In this document: positions 7,932 through 15,984 of the stretch, piece after piece | How positions within the stretch are numbered: position 1 is the first letter of the stretch | Layout: each line of letters starts with the position of its first letter | NCBI GenBank assembly: GCA_024402895.1 | Contig: JAKSSX010000001.1 | Location: 86,090-150,089 of the forward strand | Reading direction: 5' to 3' | DNA from: Candidatus Saccharimonadota bacterium | GTDB lineage: Bacteria; Patescibacteriota; Saccharimonadia; Saccharimonadales; Saccharimonadaceae | Length of the DNA stretch: 64,000 nt | Position numbers and translations under genes: made by a program | The notes under the pieces: model-generated | Told to the model about the DNA's origin: nothing | What the model saw: only the letters and a program-made list of their open reading frames with translations | The model's database searches: none

Positions 7932-10199
7932 TTATTTCTTTGCAGTAGTTTTGCGCGTGCGCTTTGCTGGACGGCGCGTTGCTTTCTTTGGCTTATTGGC
8001 TAGATATTCTTCCGCCTGCTCTTTCGTGACGGTTTTTGGATCAATGTCTTTAGGAATGCGGACAAAGTTGCGACGACCTGGGCCTTTTACGTATGGGCCG
8101 TAAGCGCCGTTGATAATCTGAATCTCACCCCAATCAGCAATGAAGGAGTCGCGCTTTGCAATATATAACGGCTCAGCATCTTCGAGAGTGATTGTATAAG
8201 GATCGAAATCTTTGAGTGGAATATTGTATTTACCTGCGCGTAGGTATGGGCCAAATGGGCCAGCTGCGGCAATAATCTCTGTGCCGTCAGCGGTTGTGCC
8301 GAGCGTGCGTGGTAACTGTGGCAATGCGAGCTGCTTTAGTGCCTGTTCGAGCGTAACAGTCTTAACCGACTTACGCTTTGGAAGCGGTGCGAAGCGTGGC
8401 TTCTGGCCAGTTTCCTTTTCGTTTTCGCCGAGCTGAATGAATCCGCCATTTTTACCGACCTTAGCGTAAATTGCTTCGCCGGTTTCTGGGTCGTGGCCAA
8501 GGAGACGTGCGTTATTGTAGCGCTCGATACCCTCGCTTGCGAGAACTTCGTCATTGAATGGACCATAGAAGTCACGTAGCATTTTAACGCGGTCGAGCTT
8601 TGCCTCGGCGACAAGGTCGAGATCTTTTTCGATGTTAGCAGTAAACTTGTAATCAACGATATTCTTGAAATGGTCAACTAGGAAGCCAGCAATCAACTCG
8701 CCGATAGGAGTTGGAAGAAGCTTGCCTTTGTTTGCGCCGAACTTTTCGGTGACTTTTTCTTCGGAAACCTGACCGTTTTCGAGTTTGAACTGAGTAACTT
8801 GGCGCTCTTCGCCTTCGCTCTCACCCTTCTCTACGTAGCTGCGAGCCTGAATTGCGGTCATAATTGAAGCGTAAGTGGATGGACGACCGATGCCGAGTTC
8901 CTCGAGCTTCTTGACGAGCGAGCCTTCAGTATAACGTGCTGGTGGCTTTGCGTAGTATTGCTTTGCGATGATAGCTGCGGCGGTAAGCTTATCGCCAACA
9001 GACATCTTTGGCAACTCGCTATCCTTAAAGCGACCATAAACTCTTAGGAAGCCATCAAAAGTAATAACCTCACCTTTACCCTCGAAGAAATATTCGGTTG
9101 GAGTAGAAATTTTAACGGTAGTCTTTTCGAGCTTTGCGTCTGCCATCTGAGTAGCGAGTGCGCGTGCGCGAATCAAAGCATAGAGACGCTTTTCGTAATC
9201 GTTCTTACCGGCAATCTCATTTTCGATATGGGTTGGACGGATAGCTTCGTGAGCTTCCTGCGCGCTCTCGTTCTTAGTCTTGAAGTTGCGAACCTTGACG
9301 TATTCTTTACCGTAGTTGGACTCGACATAGCTAGAAATACTTGCGATTGCCTGCTTGGAAAGATTTAGGCTATCGGTACGATGATAAGTAATATGGCCGG
9401 CCTGATAAAGTGCCTGTGCGGCCTGCATAGTGGTCTTAGTGCTATAGCCGAGCTTGGAGTTAGCCTCAATCTGCATAGAAGCGGTCGTGAATGGAGCGGA
9501 TGGTTTGCGCTCGCCAGGAGCAGTCTCTACGGCCGAAACAGTATATTCTGCGCCAATGAGCTGATTAAGGAGGGTCTTAACTTCATCCTCATTTTCGAAC
9601 TCATGGTCTAAGCTAGTAGGAAAACCGAAGTCGCCAGAAACTTTGTAGGTGTATTTGCTAGCGAATTTTTCGATAGCTTGTTCGCGCTCGACGATGAGGC
9701 GCAAAGCTGGGCTCTGAACGCGGCCGGCAGAAATGGCGCCAGGAACTTTCTTGCGAACAACGCCGGAAAGATCGAAACCTACGAGCATATCTAGGGTTTG
9801 GCGAGCCTGCTGGCTAGCGACCATGTCCATATCGACTACGCGTGGCGACTTAATTGCGGCCTCGAGTGCAGGTTTCGTAATCTCATGAAAAGTAATACGA
9901 GCGGTATCTTTTGGAAGTCCAAGGACCTCGCAAAGATGCCAAGAAATAGCTTCACCTTCGCGGTCTTCATCCGTCGCGAGCCAGACTTTTTCGGCTGTTT
10001 TTGCGGCTTTCTTTAAATCGGAAATAATACTCTTGTGACCTGGATCGATCTCATAAGTGACATCAAAAGTATTCTTGTCGACCTTCGTATCTTTACGAAT
10101 ATGCCCAACCGATGCGAGCACAGTAAAATCCTCACCGAGGTATTTCTCGATGGTATGCGCTTTGGCAGGAGACTCTACTATTACTAAATTCTTGCTCAT
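7932..10199 (-). CDS. topA: DNA topoisomerase I (type IA)
   Basis: 755 residues from the chosen start. The Toprim domain opens SKNLVIVESPAKAHTIEKYL and carries the acidic DEDREGEAISWHL motif. The active-site tyrosine lies in GHITYHRTDSLNLS. The classical C-terminal zinc ribbons are missing. Instead there are Toprim-type C-terminal repeats (GPFGPYLRAGKYNIPL, GAYGPYVKG) and a Lys/Arg-rich tail of about 20 residues, as in actinobacterial-type TopA. The enzyme relaxes negative supercoils behind replication and transcription. The ATG at 10199 is preferred over 10217 because it begins the conserved MSKNLVIVE; the upstream ATG adds six unconserved residues. A TAATAT box ends 8 nt before it with no Shine-Dalgarno, compatible with a leaderless message. 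Divergent from the secreted-protein gene at 10317. Confidence 0.98.
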   Translation of the reverse strand: MSKNLVIVESPAKAHTIEKYLGEDFTVLASVGHIRKDTKVDKNTFDVTYEIDPGHKSIISDLKKAAKTAEKVWLATDEDREGEAISWHLCEVLGLPKDTARITFHEITKPALEAAIKSPRVVDMDMVASQQARQTLDMLVGFDLSGVVRKKVPGAISAGRVQSPALRLIVEREQAIEKFASKYTYKVSGDFGFPTSLDHEFENEDEVKTLLNQLIGAEYTVSAVETAPGERKPSAPFTTASMQIEANSKLGYSTKTTMQAAQALYQAGHITYHRTDSLNLSKQAIASISSYVESNYGKEYVKVRNFKTKNESAQEAHEAIRPTHIENEIAGKNDYEKRLYALIRARALATQMADAKLEKTTVKISTPTEYFFEGKGEVITFDGFLRVYGRFKDSELPKMSVGDKLTAAAIIAKQYYAKPPARYTEGSLVKKLEELGIGRPSTYASIMTAIQARSYVEKGESEGEERQVTQFKLENGQVSEEKVTEKFGANKGKLLPTPIGELIAGFLVDHFKNIVDYKFTANIEKDLDLVAEAKLDRVKMLRDFYGPFNDEVLASEGIERYNNARLLGHDPETGEAIYAKVGKNGGFIQLGENEKETGQKPRFAPLPKRKSVKTVTLEQALKQLALPQLPRTLGTTADGTEIIAAAGPFGPYLRAGKYNIPLKDFDPYTITLEDAEPLYIAKRDSFIADWGEIQIINGAYGPYVKGPGRRNFVRIPKDIDPKTVTKEQAEEYLANKPKKATRRPAKRTRKTTAKK

Positions 10200-10316
10200 A
10201 TTTTTATATATTAACATAACATTTTCAGATTGCTATGCCTTGGTAATATATCATAAACATACAAAAAGAGGCAAAAATTGCACATTATAAACAAAAGCGT
10301 TAAGATAAAGGTAGGT

Positions 10317-12161
10317 ATGCTAAAGAAAGAAAAAGTTAAGAAAAAAGCAATAGTTGCCGGTATGACATTATTGGTGTTTTCGGCTGTTATTGGCGTTACT
10401 ATGGCCGTCAATCATGATAAGGCAGTATTTAATAATACCTTCGGCATTAATAATTATAAGACTGTCTTTACCGAGGATTTTGCTTCACCTAGCAATTGGC
10501 GCACCTGTGAGACGATAGATAAGACGATAACCGTCACAAACGAAGCTAGCGTCCCTATCGTAGCGCGCATTAAACTTGATGAGCAATGGCTAGATAAAGA
10601 TAAGCAGGAGCTACCACTTGTATCGGAGGCTTCTGGGCTCACGATGGCGATTATTAACTTTGCGGAAAATTCTGGCTGGGAGCGTCGTGGTGAATATTAT
10701 TACTACGAGAACGATATTGCGCCTGGCGAAACAACTACTTCCGTAATTACCGGTGTTACTCTAAATTGCGAGGCAAATCTTGCTTTAAGTGGAATTGTGA
10801 ATTCTAACGATAGGGCTTATGGTGGTTCTGAATACCATTTAATATTTACAGCGCAAACGCTTCAGGCAGATTCAAAAAAGAATTGGGATGATAAGATTTC
10901 GTCGATAGTGGAAGTTCAATCAAATCCACGCGATTTTCACATCGATTTTACGAATAAAGCGATTGCTTCCGAAGATATATTCATAGCTAACGGTAATGGT
11001 GTGCAGAAATATACTGAGAACGGCGAAGATATATACTATTATCGCGGCGAAATAGATAATAATTATTTGATTTGGGCTGATCAATGCTGGAGAATTCTTC
11101 GTACGACCTATACGGGCGGGACAAAACTTATCTATAGTGGTAAGCCTTCCTCTGATAAGGTTAGACAATGTAATGCGACTGGCGCTGACGTAGAAATTAA
11201 CAACACGGTCTATCGCTATGCCATAAGCTCCTGGGCTTTGGCTGACGTTGGTTATCAGTATGGCGATCGCGTAGAGGTAAAGTGGGGGTCACCAATCGCT
11301 GCTGGCTATACTTTTGCTAATGACGTTACTAGAAACGGTAGTACTTATACGCTTGATACCAGTGTTGGTCAGTCAGTAACTGGTACATGGGCAGAACAAA
11401 GAACTACAGCAGCAGAACGCTACCATTATTTCTGTACTGATGGCGCAACTAGCTGTAGTAGTAGTAAAATCGCTTATCTATTTGACTACACTAGTGAAGA
11501 TACTATTTATTATTTCTTGCTTGGCGGCTATAACGATATTGAACATCTAAAAGAAGCATCCTTCACGAATAGGAACAATAGCCTCGTTAAGACTGCAATT
11601 GAATCTTGGTTTGAGAAGAGTGGGTTATCAGAACATGAAGACGATCTCGAGGATGCAGTTTACTGCAATGATCGTACAATCGTGACTGGAGCCCTAAAGG
11701 GTAAAGATAGCCCTTCCCCTACGGTACCATCGTTTGTTTCTGGCGTATTCTATCAGGCACAGCATTCGAAGTATGATAAATATGAAAGCGGAAATTTGCA
11801 TCCATTATTGGAGTGCTCGAACACACGCGATTCATTTACGAAGAGTACTGCAAACGGTAATGGCAGGCTCGCTCATAAAGTAGGGCTAATAACTGGTAGC
11901 GAACTCGTCTTGGCCGGTTTTGGCTCAGAAGAGATTACTACTTCCCTAAATAATTATCTATATAGCGGACGTGTCACATGGACTATGTCGCCATACGGCT
12001 ATTCCAGCAATGCTCTAGTGATGAACTTCGCGACCTGGCCATTCATTAGTGCGCGTGGCACGTGGGATCAGCACGGCTTGCGTCCGGTTGTCACTTTGAA
12101 GGCGGGCATGAAGGTTGTTAGCGGTAATGGCACCAAGACTAATCCATATATTGTAAAATAA
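10317..12161 (+). CDS. SipW-type secreted surface protein with C-terminal DUF6273-like domain
   Basis: 614 residues from the ATG at 10317, chosen because AAAGGTAGG lies just upstream; an ORF start at 10278 lacks a ribosome-binding site. A Lys-rich N-terminus and one hydrophobic segment (AIVAGMTLLVFSAVIGVTMA) form an uncleaved anchor or SipW-type signal. The next 180 residues carry FNNTF, ASPSNWRTC, GEYYYYEN and NCEAN, shared with the protein at 13688 and characteristic of the BsaA/CPF_0494 alternate-signal exported family (TasA-like). The C-terminal 370 residues contain IWADQCWRILRTTYTGG and end with GLRPVVTLKAGMKVVSG, the pattern of DUF6273-like surface domains. Probably displayed outside the cell or in a fibre. 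Neighbours are topA (divergent) and a minus-strand ncRNA immediately downstream. Confidence 0.75.
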   Translation: MLKKEKVKKKAIVAGMTLLVFSAVIGVTMAVNHDKAVFNNTFGINNYKTVFTEDFASPSNWRTCETIDKTITVTNEASVPIVARIKLDEQWLDKDKQELPLVSEASGLTMAIINFAENSGWERRGEYYYYENDIAPGETTTSVITGVTLNCEANLALSGIVNSNDRAYGGSEYHLIFTAQTLQADSKKNWDDKISSIVEVQSNPRDFHIDFTNKAIASEDIFIANGNGVQKYTENGEDIYYYRGEIDNNYLIWADQCWRILRTTYTGGTKLIYSGKPSSDKVRQCNATGADVEINNTVYRYAISSWALADVGYQYGDRVEVKWGSPIAAGYTFANDVTRNGSTYTLDTSVGQSVTGTWAEQRTTAAERYHYFCTDGATSCSSSKIAYLFDYTSEDTIYYFLLGGYNDIEHLKEASFTNRNNSLVKTAIESWFEKSGLSEHEDDLEDAVYCNDRTIVTGALKGKDSPSPTVPSFVSGVFYQAQHSKYDKYESGNLHPLLECSNTRDSFTKSTANGNGRLAHKVGLITGSELVLAGFGSEEITTSLNNYLYSGRVTWTMSPYGYSSNALVMNFATWPFISARGTWDQHGLRPVVTLKAGMKVVSGNGTKTNPYIVK

Positions 12162-12169
12162 GAAACCAT

Positions 12170-12469
12170 CAAAAAGCCGCAGGTAAGGGTGGGCATCACC
12201 TGCGGCTATTTAACCCTTTAAACACACCTTTCGTGGTACCGGAAGACGGAAGCGCGACCCACCTCACACAAATGGGGTCCGCCGGTTTAAAGGGGTTGCT
12301 AGCCATAGAAACGGTCATTCTAAGTGGAGGTAATACTTTTCACTTCAAACTATATAGGAGAAATTTGAAGGCTGAATGTGTTTCTATAGCACGCAACAAT
12401 TGTTAAAACAAAAGTTTTAACAAAGTTATAGATTATTTAGGTGCAGTACTTAGCCTTTCGGCTAAAACT
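12170..12469 (-). ncRNA. Probable stand-alone structured RNA of about 300 nt, unclassified
   Basis: No protein-coding frame of note covers this interval. A near-consensus promoter precedes it and an intrinsic terminator closes it. By eye, in transcript order, it holds: a TTAGCC-GAAA-GGCTAA tetraloop hairpin; a perfect GTTAAAAC-TTTT-GTTTTAAC hairpin; a long stem GTTGC...TATAGAAAC with GTTTCTATG...GCAAC enclosing two or three hairpins (CTTCAAA/TTTGAAG, AAGTG/CACTT, CATTC/GAATG); a second domain closed by CTTTAAAC/GTTTAAAG with inner ACCGG/CCGGT and GACCC/GGGTC pairings; and the terminator. Hallmarks of RNase P RNA (GAGGAAAGTCC, ACAGAA), SRP RNA (GGAAG tetraloop region), tmRNA (T-arm GGTTCGA) and 6S RNA (one long bubbled rod) were looked for and not found. 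It is not a leader: the next minus-strand gene (topA) lies beyond a plus-strand gene. Confidence 0.7.
12175..12207 (-). terminator. Intrinsic terminator of the ncRNA
   Basis: A perfect 10-bp stem, AGCCGCAGGT and ACCTGCGGCT, with a 13-nt loop. On the minus strand it is followed by TTTTTGATGG. In the plus direction it lies 13 nt past the surface-protein stop and may also help terminate that message. Confidence 0.88.
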
Positions 12470-12475
12470 GTCCTT

Positions 12476-12504
12476 ATTCTAGCACTAATTTGCAATAAAG
12501 TCAA
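12476..12504 (-). promoter_or_regulatory. Sigma-70-type promoter of the ncRNA
   Basis: On the minus strand TTGACT (12499-12504) and TAGAAT (12476-12481) are separated by exactly 17 nt. Predicted transcription start is near 12469. One mismatch to consensus in each box. Confidence 0.8.
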
Positions 12505-12542
12505 TACTTTTTGCATACTTTTTTGTAAAATCAATAGAAAAT

Positions 12543-12592
12543 AGCGCTTTTTGCTTCCCTGTTAGCAATATTTTAACAGGGGTCAAAGCGCT
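12543..12592. terminator. Long imperfect hairpin between pth and the ncRNA promoter
   Basis: Outer stem AGCGCTTT (12543-12550) with AAAGCGCT (12585-12592) and inner stem CCCTGTTA (12557-12564) with TAACAGGG (12574-12581). On the minus strand it comes 40 nt after the pth stop and is followed by T-rich sequence, so it probably ends the pth operon and insulates the ncRNA promoter. The rest of 12471-12634 is A/T-rich spacer. Confidence 0.7.
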
Positions 12593-12634
12593 TATTGTTA
12601 TTTTCTAAAAAAATGTTATAAAATCGGCGAAAAA

Positions 12635-13156
12635 TTAGTATTTTGACACAAAATCTGCGATTTCGCGAAGTACTGAAGCGAGCTTTTCGTGCTCGGCGTC
12701 CGTGAATTTACTAAGCACAAAATCAACGTCGCCAATACGCGCACGAAGCTCATCATTGCCCGTACCGAGGCGAAGGCGAGGAAAATCTTCTGTATTGAGA
12801 TGCTGGATTGTGGATTTGAGGCCATTATTGCCGCCAGCGCTGCCACGTTCGCGGAAACGTAAATTGCCGAAAGGAAGATGAAAATCATCGCATAATACTA
12901 GAATATCTTGTGGTTTTATTTTATAAAAATCGCAAATTGCGCGAATACACATTCCCTGATCATTGTAGTAGGTTTGCGGTTTGACGAAGATGCGATCATT
13001 GGCTTTATCTTCGGCGATGACGGCGTGCCATTTTGGTTTTTCGGTCCAGCTAAGATTGTTAATCTTGCCGTAAAAATCTAGAGCCAAAAAGCCGAAGTTA
13101 TGGCGCGTGAAGTTATATTTTGAGCCGGGATTGCCGAAACCTACAATTAATCTCAT
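12635..13156 (-). CDS. pth: Peptidyl-tRNA hydrolase
   Basis: 173 residues, slightly shorter than the usual 185-195. It frees tRNA from peptidyl-tRNAs that drop off ribosomes. The N-terminus LIVGFGNPGSKYNFTRHN holds N9 and the catalytic H19; LVLCDDFHLPFGNLRFRERG and GSAGGNNGLKSTIQHL are the other conserved blocks, and PRLRLGTGN follows. It is the second gene of a two-gene operon: the stop of the upstream gene lies two bases before its ATG, so translation is probably coupled. No own Shine-Dalgarno was identified. Confidence 0.97.
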   Translation of the reverse strand: MRLIVGFGNPGSKYNFTRHNFGFLALDFYGKINNLSWTEKPKWHAVIAEDKANDRIFVKPQTYYNDQGMCIRAICDFYKIKPQDILVLCDDFHLPFGNLRFRERGSAGGNNGLKSTIQHLNTEDFPRLRLGTGNDELRARIGDVDFVLSKFTDAEHEKLASVLREIADFVSKY

Positions 13157-13158
13157 GA

Positions 13159-13590
13159 TTATTTCTTTGAGTCGATTCTGATTTTAATGATGTTTCTAAG
13201 GTAGCCAACGAACTTAGTAAAAATAGTGCCGTACTCTTTGACGAACATATCGACAGTAGCGGAAAAATCTTCATCGACGTTTAGGCTAAGAACTTGCTGA
13301 GCGGAATTCTTTGGTCTAGTGAGCGTTTTTGGATCGAGGCTATTAACCTGATCGTAAGTTTTCTTCATTGGTTCTTTGAACTGAGCGTAGGTGCTTGTAA
13401 GAATAATGTTTTTAATGAAGTCAGCATCGCGGACTTCGATCTGGACTGGATTTCTGAAAGTAATGTCTTCGGATGGTCTGGAAATCTTTTTGTTGTATTC
13501 GACAGTAATGCGCTCTTTGTAGACCGTAATAGTTTCTGTCGACTGAAATGATCTATAAGAATATCTAATTAGTGGTGTTTCGCTATTCAT
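13159..13590 (-). CDS. Conserved small protein of unknown function upstream of pth
   Basis: 143 residues from the ATG at 13590. A longer frame starting with TTG at 13608 would place its codons inside the -10 box and is rejected. A TATAAT (13597-13602, minus) ends exactly 6 nt before this ATG and there is no Shine-Dalgarno, so the message is probably leaderless. The protein is soluble, beta-rich at the N-terminus (RYSYRSFQSTETITVYKERI) and helical with a basic C-terminus (NIIKIRIDSKK). No known motif was recognised. It is co-transcribed with pth, which hints at a translation-related role only by association. Confidence 0.7.
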   Translation of the reverse strand: MNSETPLIRYSYRSFQSTETITVYKERITVEYNKKISRPSEDITFRNPVQIEVRDADFIKNIILTSTYAQFKEPMKKTYDQVNSLDPKTLTRPKNSAQQVLSLNVDEDFSATVDMFVKEYGTIFTKFVGYLRNIIKIRIDSKK

Positions 13591-13620
13591 AAATATATTA
13601 TAGCGCAAGATGCTTATGCC

Positions 13621-13650
13621 TTGACTTTTTGGAGCAAATACAGATAGAAT
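13621..13650 (+). promoter_or_regulatory. Promoter of the second SipW-type secreted protein gene
   Basis: TTGACT (13621-13626) and TAGAAT (13645-13650) with an 18-nt spacer, 38 nt before the ATG at 13688. The predicted leader contains the 12-bp palindrome TTTTACGTAAAA. Confidence 0.65.
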
Positions 13651-13687
13651 AAAGATAAGCTTTTACGTAAAATAAACAGGTCTAAAA

Positions 13688-14299
13688 ATGAAAAATCTTA
13701 AGAATAAAAAGACTTTAGTAATCGCTGGTTTAGCGGTGGCGATTTTAGGTATTGCCGGTACAATTGCCTATAATCAGGATTCTATGCATTTCAATAACGC
13801 CTTTACGCTTGGTGAAGATAAGGCTGAGTATGTAGAGACTTTTGAGTCTCCAGATAACTGGACGCCGTGCGACGTAACGCCAAAGTCAGTCATCGCTACG
13901 AACAAAGGTACCGGTAATCGCTATGTTCGTGTAAAGTTCGATTATTATTGGCGTAAGGCAAATAGCACCATCCCAGAAAGCGATCATATTACTTCGGATT
14001 TGGATAATACCTGGAAGGACGAGGATGATAATACCGAGAGTTATGCGACGGTTATCCTTGATGATACTGGTGATTGGGAAAAAGATGGCGAGTGGTATTA
14101 CTACAAGAAAGCTATCGCAGAGAACGAATCCACTACATCTCCTATCAAGTCAGTTAATTTCAACTGTGAAGCGAATACGGTAGCAGACATTGTCTACTCC
14201 GACGATGGCCTAACTGCGACTTCAGTCCCATCGGAATACGCAAGTGCGAAGTTTCATGTATATGTAACTATCCAGATGAGCAAAGACAATTGGCGCTAA
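13688..14299 (+). CDS. SipW-type secreted protein (BsaA/CPF_0494-like), short paralogue
   Basis: 203 residues. A Lys-rich N-terminus and one hydrophobic segment (TLVIAGLAVAILGIAGTIAY) precede a single exported beta-rich domain. It shares a set of motifs in the same order with the N-terminal part of the protein at 10317: FNNAF, ESPDNWTPC, an acidic central part, GEWYYYKK and NCEAN. This is the alternate-signal exported family related to biofilm-matrix TasA. The C-terminal 370-residue domain of its larger paralogue is absent, so this may be the bare fibre-forming or anchoring unit. No SipW-like signal peptidase is in the window. It has its own promoter and terminator, so it is monocistronic. 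Confidence 0.78.
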   Translation: MKNLKNKKTLVIAGLAVAILGIAGTIAYNQDSMHFNNAFTLGEDKAEYVETFESPDNWTPCDVTPKSVIATNKGTGNRYVRVKFDYYWRKANSTIPESDHITSDLDNTWKDEDDNTESYATVILDDTGDWEKDGEWYYYKKAIAENESTTSPIKSVNFNCEANTVADIVYSDDGLTATSVPSEYASAKFHVYVTIQMSKDNWR

Positions 14300-14310
14300 A
14301 AAGACAATAA

Positions 14311-14345
14311 AAAAGCCGGAGCGAATGAGCTCCGGTTTTTCTTTT
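14311..14345 (+). terminator. Intrinsic terminator after the short SipW-type protein
   Basis: CCGGAGC (14316-14322) pairs with GCTCCGG (14329-14335), followed by TTTTTCTTTT. Confidence 0.88.
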
Positions 14346-14371
14346 CGGAATTTTATTAAAGTGCTATACCT

Positions 14372-15883
14372 TTAGATGTTTCCTCCATAACAACGGTATA
14401 CAATTCCTGCACCATCTCTCTGGGTGAGACTGCCGTCAAACTTCAGAATGGCTACTTCAGGGTCTCCTGCGAAACGTCTGATTGCCTTAGCGAGTGGATT
14501 ACCGTACCAGCCGTAAGGATTGCGAATCTGGGTCGGATCGCCACAGATAAAGATTCTTGATTCTGTCGCGATACGCTCGATTGCCATCTTGAGCTGGCTC
14601 TCTTTCATGAACTCTGCTTCGTCAACCAAGAAGAAGGTCTTAGAGAAGCTGTTTCCATTAATCTGCCCTGCGCTTGTAAAGTGAATCTGGCGCATGATGC
14701 TTTCCGCACGAGCTTCAATGTCGCGTGGATTCATTATTTCTCCACCCTTTTTCTTATTCTTCTGGGCCTCAAGGAAAGCCTGAATGTTCTGGCAATAACC
14801 ATCAAGATTATCGCGAAGTTTCATCCAGCGATCTCCTGGAACGGCTGCCATCTTGTCGCCCATCATACGATCAGGTGGACAACACCAAATCTGGCTATAG
14901 ACGGCTCTGAGGTTGCGATCTTCATCGTCCTGATTCTCGGCTGCCGCCATAGCTGCCATTTCGGCATACTGACGTTTCTTGCGTCTTGCTTTTGTCATTT
15001 CGCCCTGATAAACCTTTTCAGGTGCTACTACTGCACGAAGGTCGGTCTGAGCTAAAGCAGCTCCAAGCGAGATGAAAGTCTTGCCACAACCTGCGGCGCC
15101 GTAGAAGAATACAGCCGTAAGTCTACGGTCGACATCCGCGTAAGCGGCCTCAAAAGCCATAGCCTGACGCGCGTTTCTAGGGTAGATACCCTTTGGCGCT
15201 TTCTTGAAGTACTGAAGATGTTCGAGGCATCCTGTCCAAGGATTAAACATACCAATATTACTGTAGTTTGACGGTTTTACTCCGTCATAGACGAATTCGA
15301 CGAATTCGTTTGGAAGAAGTGGTTCATCGCTGAAATTATTCTCCCAGTCTGACGCAGTAATATCGCGGTGTTTATCCCACCATAAGGACTGATTTGTATT
15401 GAGTTCTATTCTTCTGAAGCCAGTATAGATGTTTGGACTAAGAAAATACGCCTCGACGCCCTTCATTTGAGCGTCCGTAACCATTGTAGACTTGCTAGTT
15501 ATAATGACTGCTTTCCAGTGCTTTGCGTGAGCGATTGCGTGAACGCTAGTAGACTGGGAATCACCGTCGTGGTTTCTAGGATCGAGTATGATGCTCTCTC
15601 CGCTACTGTACTTGAACTCGTAATAAAACTCATCACCTTCTCTGAAAATCTTCGAGTGGTTAGTTATATTGACGAGATACTTCGAAAGCTCAATTGCATT
15701 AGTTCCTCTATCCGAATCCTCATCCTCCCACACTCTTAACTTTGAGTTGTAGGAACTGATCGGAATGATGAGCGTTTTGCAAATCGGAGCCTCCTGGGTG
15801 ATGTCTAAAATCTCTGGAAAATTTAATGCTGCATCCAGATTTAAGACGTATTTCTCTTTGTCTAAAGATAATTCAGACGACAT
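14372..15883 (-). CDS. PIN-PhoH fusion ATPase (PhoH2-like)
   Basis: 503 residues from the ATG at 15883, chosen for the AAAGGAGG site ahead of it; a frame to 15925 has none. Residues 10-150 resemble a PIN ribonuclease domain: acidic D17, a DSDRGTNAIELSKYL helix, and KAVIITSKSTMVTDAQMKG near its end. Residues 235-500 form a PhoH ATPase with Walker A GAAGCGKT (262-269), Walker B FFLVDEAEF (about 408-416) and the sensor GDPTQI. An insertion of about 100 charged, Ala/Lys/Asp-rich residues separates Walker A and B. PhoH2 proteins are RNA helicase/RNases; an RNA-processing role is inferred from the family. The 5' leader starts with a stem-loop (15920-15939). Confidence 0.85.
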   Translation of the reverse strand: MSSELSLDKEKYVLNLDAALNFPEILDITQEAPICKTLIIPISSYNSKLRVWEDEDSDRGTNAIELSKYLVNITNHSKIFREGDEFYYEFKYSSGESIILDPRNHDGDSQSTSVHAIAHAKHWKAVIITSKSTMVTDAQMKGVEAYFLSPNIYTGFRRIELNTNQSLWWDKHRDITASDWENNFSDEPLLPNEFVEFVYDGVKPSNYSNIGMFNPWTGCLEHLQYFKKAPKGIYPRNARQAMAFEAAYADVDRRLTAVFFYGAAGCGKTFISLGAALAQTDLRAVVAPEKVYQGEMTKARRKKRQYAEMAAMAAAENQDDEDRNLRAVYSQIWCCPPDRMMGDKMAAVPGDRWMKLRDNLDGYCQNIQAFLEAQKNKKKGGEIMNPRDIEARAESIMRQIHFTSAGQINGNSFSKTFFLVDEAEFMKESQLKMAIERIATESRIFICGDPTQIRNPYGWYGNPLAKAIRRFAGDPEVAILKFDGSLTQRDGAGIVYRCYGGNI

Positions 15884-15919
15884 AGAAATTCCTCCTTTTT
15901 TGAAAAGATCTAACAAAAT

Positions 15920-15959
15920 AAGCATCCGGGAAGATGCTTACCTGCTTGTTATTATTTTA
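15920..15959 (-). promoter_or_regulatory. Promoter and 5' stem-loop of the PIN-PhoH gene
   Basis: A TAAAAT -10 box (15954-15959, preceded by TGT) predicts a start near 15947. About 8 nt later comes the stem AAGCATC/GATGCTT (15933-15939 with 15920-15926). Its loop on the transcript (UCUUCC) could pair with GGAGGA of the Shine-Dalgarno, and a T-rich stretch follows the stem. Confidence 0.45.
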
Positions 15960-15984
15960 ACATTTTTTAGGCTTCTTGTAAATA

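Noticed and set aside
12170-12469. RNase P RNA, tmRNA, SRP RNA or T-box leader at this position
   Set aside because: Conserved segments of these RNAs were not found; a GTGGTACC-like patch on the plus strand lacks the rest of the T-box motif and no aminoacyl-tRNA gene follows.
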